Shown piece by piece: positions 59,648 to 64,000 of a stretch of 64,000 nt of DNA. A model generated the notes under the pieces. The model had not been told where the DNA came from and did no database searches. It saw only the letters and a list, made by a program, of their open reading frames with translations. Each line of letters starts with the position of its first letter. Within the stretch, counting starts at the first letter, position 1. The stretch is from the NCBI RefSeq assembly GCF_905475465.1, contig NC_062255.1, forward strand, positions 4,402,001 through 4,466,000, given 5' to 3'. The position numbers were made by a program, and so were the translations under genes. The DNA is from Pieris napi. Taxonomy: Eukaryota > Arthropoda > Insecta > Lepidoptera > Pieridae.

Positions 59648-60095
59648 GAAGTTATACTTCTTTAGGCGCTTTATGAAAAATTGATGAGAGTGAAATTTTA
59701 TGATGCGCGCGCACCGTGACACAAAATTTAATTTTTATTTTTTTTAAATTTGATTTACAATATTTATCCACATGCTTTGAGTTTCTACATTTAAAACACG
59801 TGTTTTCATTATACAAGTGCGAATTTTATATGTGCGTCTGAGTTATAATCAGAAGTGATTTCAATTGAATATTTAAATCAATACTATGTAATTAATATTA
59901 GAAAATAATAATAAATATATATTTATTTAATTTTTCAAATGTAAACTGAACTTTATTGACTATAATGACTCCTTTTCCAGTCTTTGATTATTTAATTATA
60001 ATTAATTATTTGCATGCAATCAAAAACTATTTTTAATAATGCCAAAGAAGTATAACTTCTTACTCGCGTACACAAGTGCACGCACCCTTTTTTTC
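59648..60095 (+). mobile_element. GAAGTTATACTTC-family element, copy f
   Basis: Both ends present (GAAGTTATACTTCTTTAGGC; AAAGAAGTATAACTTC, CGCGTACACAAG, CGCACCC plus T run). Middle third (59725-59900) differs from copies a, b and d, as in copy c. Confidence 0.75.
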
Positions 60096-61150
60096 TTAAT
60101 TTGATGTATGAGAAAATACTTATTTTGTTTGTGTTTTTAGTTGATTACATTTTCCTTGTACCGTTACGAAAACATGCATATAATTACACTATGCCCTTGC
60201 ACTATATAAAAAAATGTCATTTAACGTATTTCCTACGTTGTAAATATAATTTAAACATGTTTTCTTGTACAATTAAATTAAATATTACGGAAACGTAGTG
60301 ACAAATATTACCGTGATTTAAATTCTTACTACATTTAAAGATTTTTATAAACAGATACGTGGAAAATAAACGAATAGAGCTTTATTTAAAATACTTTTAA
60401 GATTTTGTTTAATTCATTAATGAAGCGTTATTTCCACTAATTGTAAAAGGAATCCATCATTTTAATTAACGCAACGCCAACGGAAAAAATGTTTTTGTTA
60501 AGGGGAAAAGTACTTTTAGTATACTATTATTTATTACCAGTTTTATTAAGTTATATATTGAGAAATTAATAAAACATTCCGTTCAAACAAAATATTTTCT
60601 GTGCATAAGTATTTGTCAGATAAAACGTAGAAAGTTGATACAAATGAATCTTATCAATCTTCGCGAAATACGTAATAGGGCCAAACAATAACAGGAAAAC
60701 GTGTTAGACAGATTTCATCTAATTTACCTACATTTAGATTGAATTTCTAAACAGTATCATTCAGCGACAATATATAGAGCAGTTATGTACAATAATTTGA
60801 TATTATGCTCACTTTATATTCTATAAGAGCCAAAGAAACCTTAGCAAATATCAGAACTTACTCGGTTCTGGAATAGCCATGGAGTGTCACACCGGTAGTT
60901 ATAAGCGCAACAGGAATAGTAGTACAGTATTACAATGAAATGCCTGTATAGACCATTCTCCGAAAACAGGCTGCCATTCACACGTCAACCATAACCAATT
61001 AAGTGCTTGGAAATTATTCCTACATCGTACATCAGATATATAATATATAATTATAGTCTGTGTAGTAATTGTGTCCCAAGGTGTTATGGTTCTATGTAGG
61101 AATACTGTAGCTCCAGGCTTTCGCTTTATTGGTTATGGTTGAGGTTTTAT
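60096..61150. other. Gene-free stretch
   Basis: AT-rich, no supported ORF or repeat pair. The 65-codon frame at 60101 has no domain and no neighbours. Confidence 0.4.
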
Positions 61151-61151
61151 A

Positions 61152-61378
61152 CAGGTTGGTCAAAAAGTCGTGGATCAAACGCAAATAGGGGATAGATGAG
61201 GTCATCAGCTGCAAAATATTGTTCTACGGGAGGTCTCTAAGCTCCACCCCTGCAGAGTTATAATTTATTTTGCGATTTTATAAGAAAATTGACTTTTTTT
61301 ACTAATTCTTATTAAAATTCGAAAAAATCTACAGCCTGTATCTTTTTCATAATATCCACCAGATTGGTACGCTTTACG
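61152..61378 (+). mobile_element. Mariner-like MITE, left half only
   Basis: Matches the first 225 bases of 56748-57147 closely (ACAGGTTGGTCAAAAAGTCG, GGAGGTCTCTAAGCTCCACC) and stops near 61378. The right inverted end is absent. Confidence 0.8.
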
Positions 61379-61404
61379 CTGTGCAGGTATCAATCAACCT
61401 TTCA

Positions 61405-61433
61405 TATATAAGAGCATTGCTAGCACTCACAGT
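61405..61433 (+). promoter_or_regulatory. Possible TATA plus initiator core promoter
   Basis: TATATAAG at 61405-61412 is followed 15 bases later by TCACAGT (61427-61433), the spacing and motif style of arthropod core promoters. No coding exon could be linked on +. It may be a relic or chance in AT-rich DNA. Confidence 0.2.
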
Positions 61434-61724
61434 CGTTCTAAACTCAGCTGTGCAGATTTTTCTACTTATATATATTAAACATTCTTACAGTGAAGCCAGT
61501 TTCGAAACGGGTACGTCTAACTAAACAAAGACGTCAGTCAACACAAGCTAATCAACATGCCTATAACGAGAGATGATTAAGTTAACGCATATTAAGCACT
61601 TACGAGTTACGAGATTAGGATTCAGAAACGAGGCTGGCGCTAAGTTAAAAAAAATTACTTTGATCTACGGAAGTCATAGTTAAGATAATGACTGGTAACA
61701 TTCAATTTATATTCTATATAAAAA

Positions 61725-61960
61725 AAAACTTAAGTGGAAATGGGCGGGGCACATGGCAAGAGGAACAGAAAAGTGATGCAAGAAAGTACTAAACTGGTGC
61801 CCAAGGTACAATAGACGTAAAAGAGGAAGACAATTTAGATATGATTAGACTATGGAACCAGCAAGAGGAGAGAGAGGAGAGTGGCACAGTGTAGACAAAA
61901 ATGGCGGAATTTGGAGGAGGCGTTTGCCAAAAAAGGGCACATAAAATGAACGAAATGAAA
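61725..61960 (+). pseudogene. RTE-like LINE C-terminal fragment
   Basis: The + frame reads KWKWAGHMARGTEK, stop, CKKVLNWCPRYNRRKRGRQF, stop, and after a shift WRNLEEAFAKKGHIK. This is the C-terminal end typical of RTE-clade retrotransposons in Lepidoptera. Two in-frame stops and a frameshift make it dead. Confidence 0.8.
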
Positions 61961-62699
61961 GAAATATAAATATGTTTAAGTATAAAAGTATCTGAAATAA
62001 AAGGCTATTATTATATGTAAAAACGGTTGAAGATTTAAGCTCTGTTATAAGGCACGAAGCTTTTCATTGAAAATATTCCCAAAGTGGCCTTCAATATTAT
62101 TAATGGATTTTGCCGGTGTTCCGTATTCATGAAAGAATATTTGAAAATCGAACGGTTCGAGAATAAGATTAAAAACTTAATGTCATAGCCAATTATTAAT
62201 AATCGCCCTATTTTTTTCTTACTTTAGGATTCAAATCAAAGTCAATATCTAGCACAAACTATGTGTCCAATATATTTACGGCATTCGGAAGCCGTACTTA
62301 ACTTTCTTCTAACGATATTCCTTTCTTTAATCTCGTGTTAAAATGTGGCTTTCTATAATGGGCCTCGAAAATGTCAAACAATCATTTGGATTATTTATTG
62401 TTTATTAGATTAGACTCTATTTTCGAGACATTATTTTAAAACATTTTAAAGTTTATTAAGTTGTAACGGATAAACTAATCATATTAGTTCGATTTTGTTC
62501 CCTTTGGAGTAGAGACTCTTGGGCCGTGGGGTTCAAGTGCACAGGTAATAATAAAAGGATAAATAATATTTATCATATTAGTTAAGTGTAGTGTTATTTA
62601 TATTAAGGATTCTTATATACGTACTTGCGTTGTCAGTAGACCAAAAACTTTATTTGTTGAATATATATAAATGAAAATGAATCGTAAACTTTATTGCTA
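61961..62699. other. Gene-free stretch
   Basis: AT-rich sequence following the RTE fragment; no supported ORF, repeat pair or RNA gene. Confidence 0.4.
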
Positions 62700-63030
62700 A
62701 GAGCAAAATTCTAAGTCAGCTGGCTCAGTGCGAGTATTTTTTTTTAATTTATTCCTTGACATCTTGGAAGGTTTTTATGGTGAGCAATTAGCTGGGAAAA
62801 CTTTAAAAAGCAGTTTTTATTCCGACAAAGCGAACAGTCTATGATAGCATAACAATACGTTCCATATGGTATGTAGCTAAAAAGGTAGGCTAAGTAAAAA
62901 CATAATATTAAGGCGAAACGCGTAGTAGTATTATATAATTACTGTCGTAAATTTTCTAGGACAATTTTGATGTCAGATTCCCAATAGAAATAGTCCATCG
63001 AACTAATGTAAACAAGAAACTGTCAATATA
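62700..63030 (+). repeat. Dispersed repeat, pair of 10330-10840
   Basis: Shares the CGAGTATTTTTTTTTAATTTA, TTCCTTGA, GGAAGGTTTT, TGTAGCTAAAAAGG and GGCTAAGTAAAAA blocks with 10330-10840. Same orientation, one copy in gene A and one upstream of gene B. Type unknown. Confidence 0.5.
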
Positions 63031-63519
63031 CACTTAAAGGTTGACTAAGAAGTGCTTTCGTTGTAATTTTATACACGTAAAGAACACATTATTGTTACTA
63101 TGACCCCTTAACTAACAATAGGAAACTGAAAACAATTGTAGGGTATGTGGTTGGCTTTTTGAGGCTGTATTTGCGGCGAATAATATTTATTTTCCAGTAC
63201 CCTCACATTATGAAATAAATATTATTTTACTTGTAGTATTGTCCTCACTTCACGTGAACATGGTACACTTATAACAAGTTTTCGTATAACTCGATTTCCG
63301 TCCCACGTTATATTTTTATCGGGTGTAATTTATAATGATTTGTCTAGTCCATAATAAGTTTTGCGTACCTTTACCAATTTTTAAAATGTGTTATAAAATT
63401 GATTAACTTTATTAATTTCGTGTTCCTAGCTTTTGAATTGTTCACGGTTTTAGGAGAATACTTTTTATTTTTGTGGGGAAATTCGTTACGCATACCCCGT
63501 GGCACGGTTGCCTGATGGT

Positions 63520-63860
63520 GAAGAGTTATGTGGCGGCCAACGGCGCCACTGCTTTTATAAAGCTGTACAGCATACAGCTTCTTTTGGACGCATGAACCCC
63601 TGAAGCAACTACGTGCCCAGGATTACACAAGGCGTTGCACGGTGCAACGGCGACGCTGTGGTCTCCTACGTCGACGCCCATGGGCTGCGGGATGGACCTC
63701 CCTGGCCCTCTCCGCCTCTTCTTTATGGTGCATCAAGGCTTCGCAGAATCTCTGGAGGATTTCCCACATACCGTTACTATCCGAGCTTGTAACTGCTACT
63801 CTCACAATGTTATCGAGAGTAGCCCAGTAAAGAGAATACTCCTGCAACGCGATTTCCTAT
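63520..63860 (-). pseudogene. R1-like LINE C-terminal fragment
   Basis: The - frame reads LQEYSLYWATLDNIVRVAVT, SSDSNGMWEILQRFCEALMH and HKEEAERAREVHPAAHGRRR, matching the FCE-(V/L)M-x-x-KE-x-AER-x-RE ending of R1-type retrotransposons. GC-rich compared with its surroundings. The preceding Cys knuckle and RT domain are outside or lost. Confidence 0.78.
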
Positions 63861-64000
63861 AACGTGGTCCGGGTCTAGTATAGCGGGGATTTCGTATATA
63901 ATAATCTTAATGTATTAGTACGTTAGTACAAATATAACGGGCGCATCTCAATAAGGACCCTAATAATTAATACATTACTGGTATATCATAAATAATTTAT
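63861..64000. other. Window end, no gene
   Basis: AT-rich sequence; nothing recognised. It may hold more of the LINE remnant on - in the next window. Confidence 0.3.

Overview
The window looks like a lepidopteran (butterfly or moth) nuclear genome. It is AT-rich, has intron-split genes with GT-AG junctions, and carries repeats of kinds common in Lepidoptera: tRNA-headed SINEs, short Helitrons ending CTAG, LINE tails, many MITEs and a Harbinger derivative. I saw no bacterial, viral or CRISPR content. Species cannot be told from sequence alone.

The main content is two paralogous secreted animal haem peroxidases arranged tail to tail. Gene A lies on + (4870-21614, 13 coding exons, 647 codons). 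Gene B lies on - (58693-33709, 13 coding exons, 677 codons). I assembled both by hand from splice sites and reading phase. All 12 intron phases agree between the copies, and eight exons are identical in length (42, 177, 199, 198, 151, 177, 151, 199 nt), so they are an old duplicate pair that inverted or inserted in opposite orientation. Both keep the distal His, distal Arg, calcium loop, proximal His and the DIQRGRDHG motif. Both lack the Asp that normally precedes the distal His.

Layout. 1-4869: AT-rich upstream DNA with hairpin repeats and MITEs. 4870-21614: gene A, introns loaded with SINE, LINE, Helitron and MITE copies, several lying within a few bases of splice sites. 21615-33708: the spacer between the two 3' ends. 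It holds a nested Harbinger deletion derivative, a small predicted secreted-protein gene (24789-25631) whose start codon lies inside a transposon inverted repeat, a LINE fragment hit twice by the same 195-bp palindromic element, a 1.25-kb palindrome with 545-bp arms, and a truncated 5S rRNA copy. 33709-58693: gene B and its repeat-filled introns. 58694-64000: upstream of gene B, no gene found, with MITE, mariner-like, RTE-like and R1-like LINE remnants.

The two peroxidases would be secreted or granule/extracellular oxidoreductases using hydrogen peroxide. Which process they serve (egg-shell cross-linking, cuticle, immunity) cannot be read from this window. I did not find a clearly new biological system. 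The best leads are the altered haem-site motif, the hairpin-forming loci between convergent genes, the transposon-derived start codon, and an abundant uncatalogued repeat family built around GAAGTTATACTTC.
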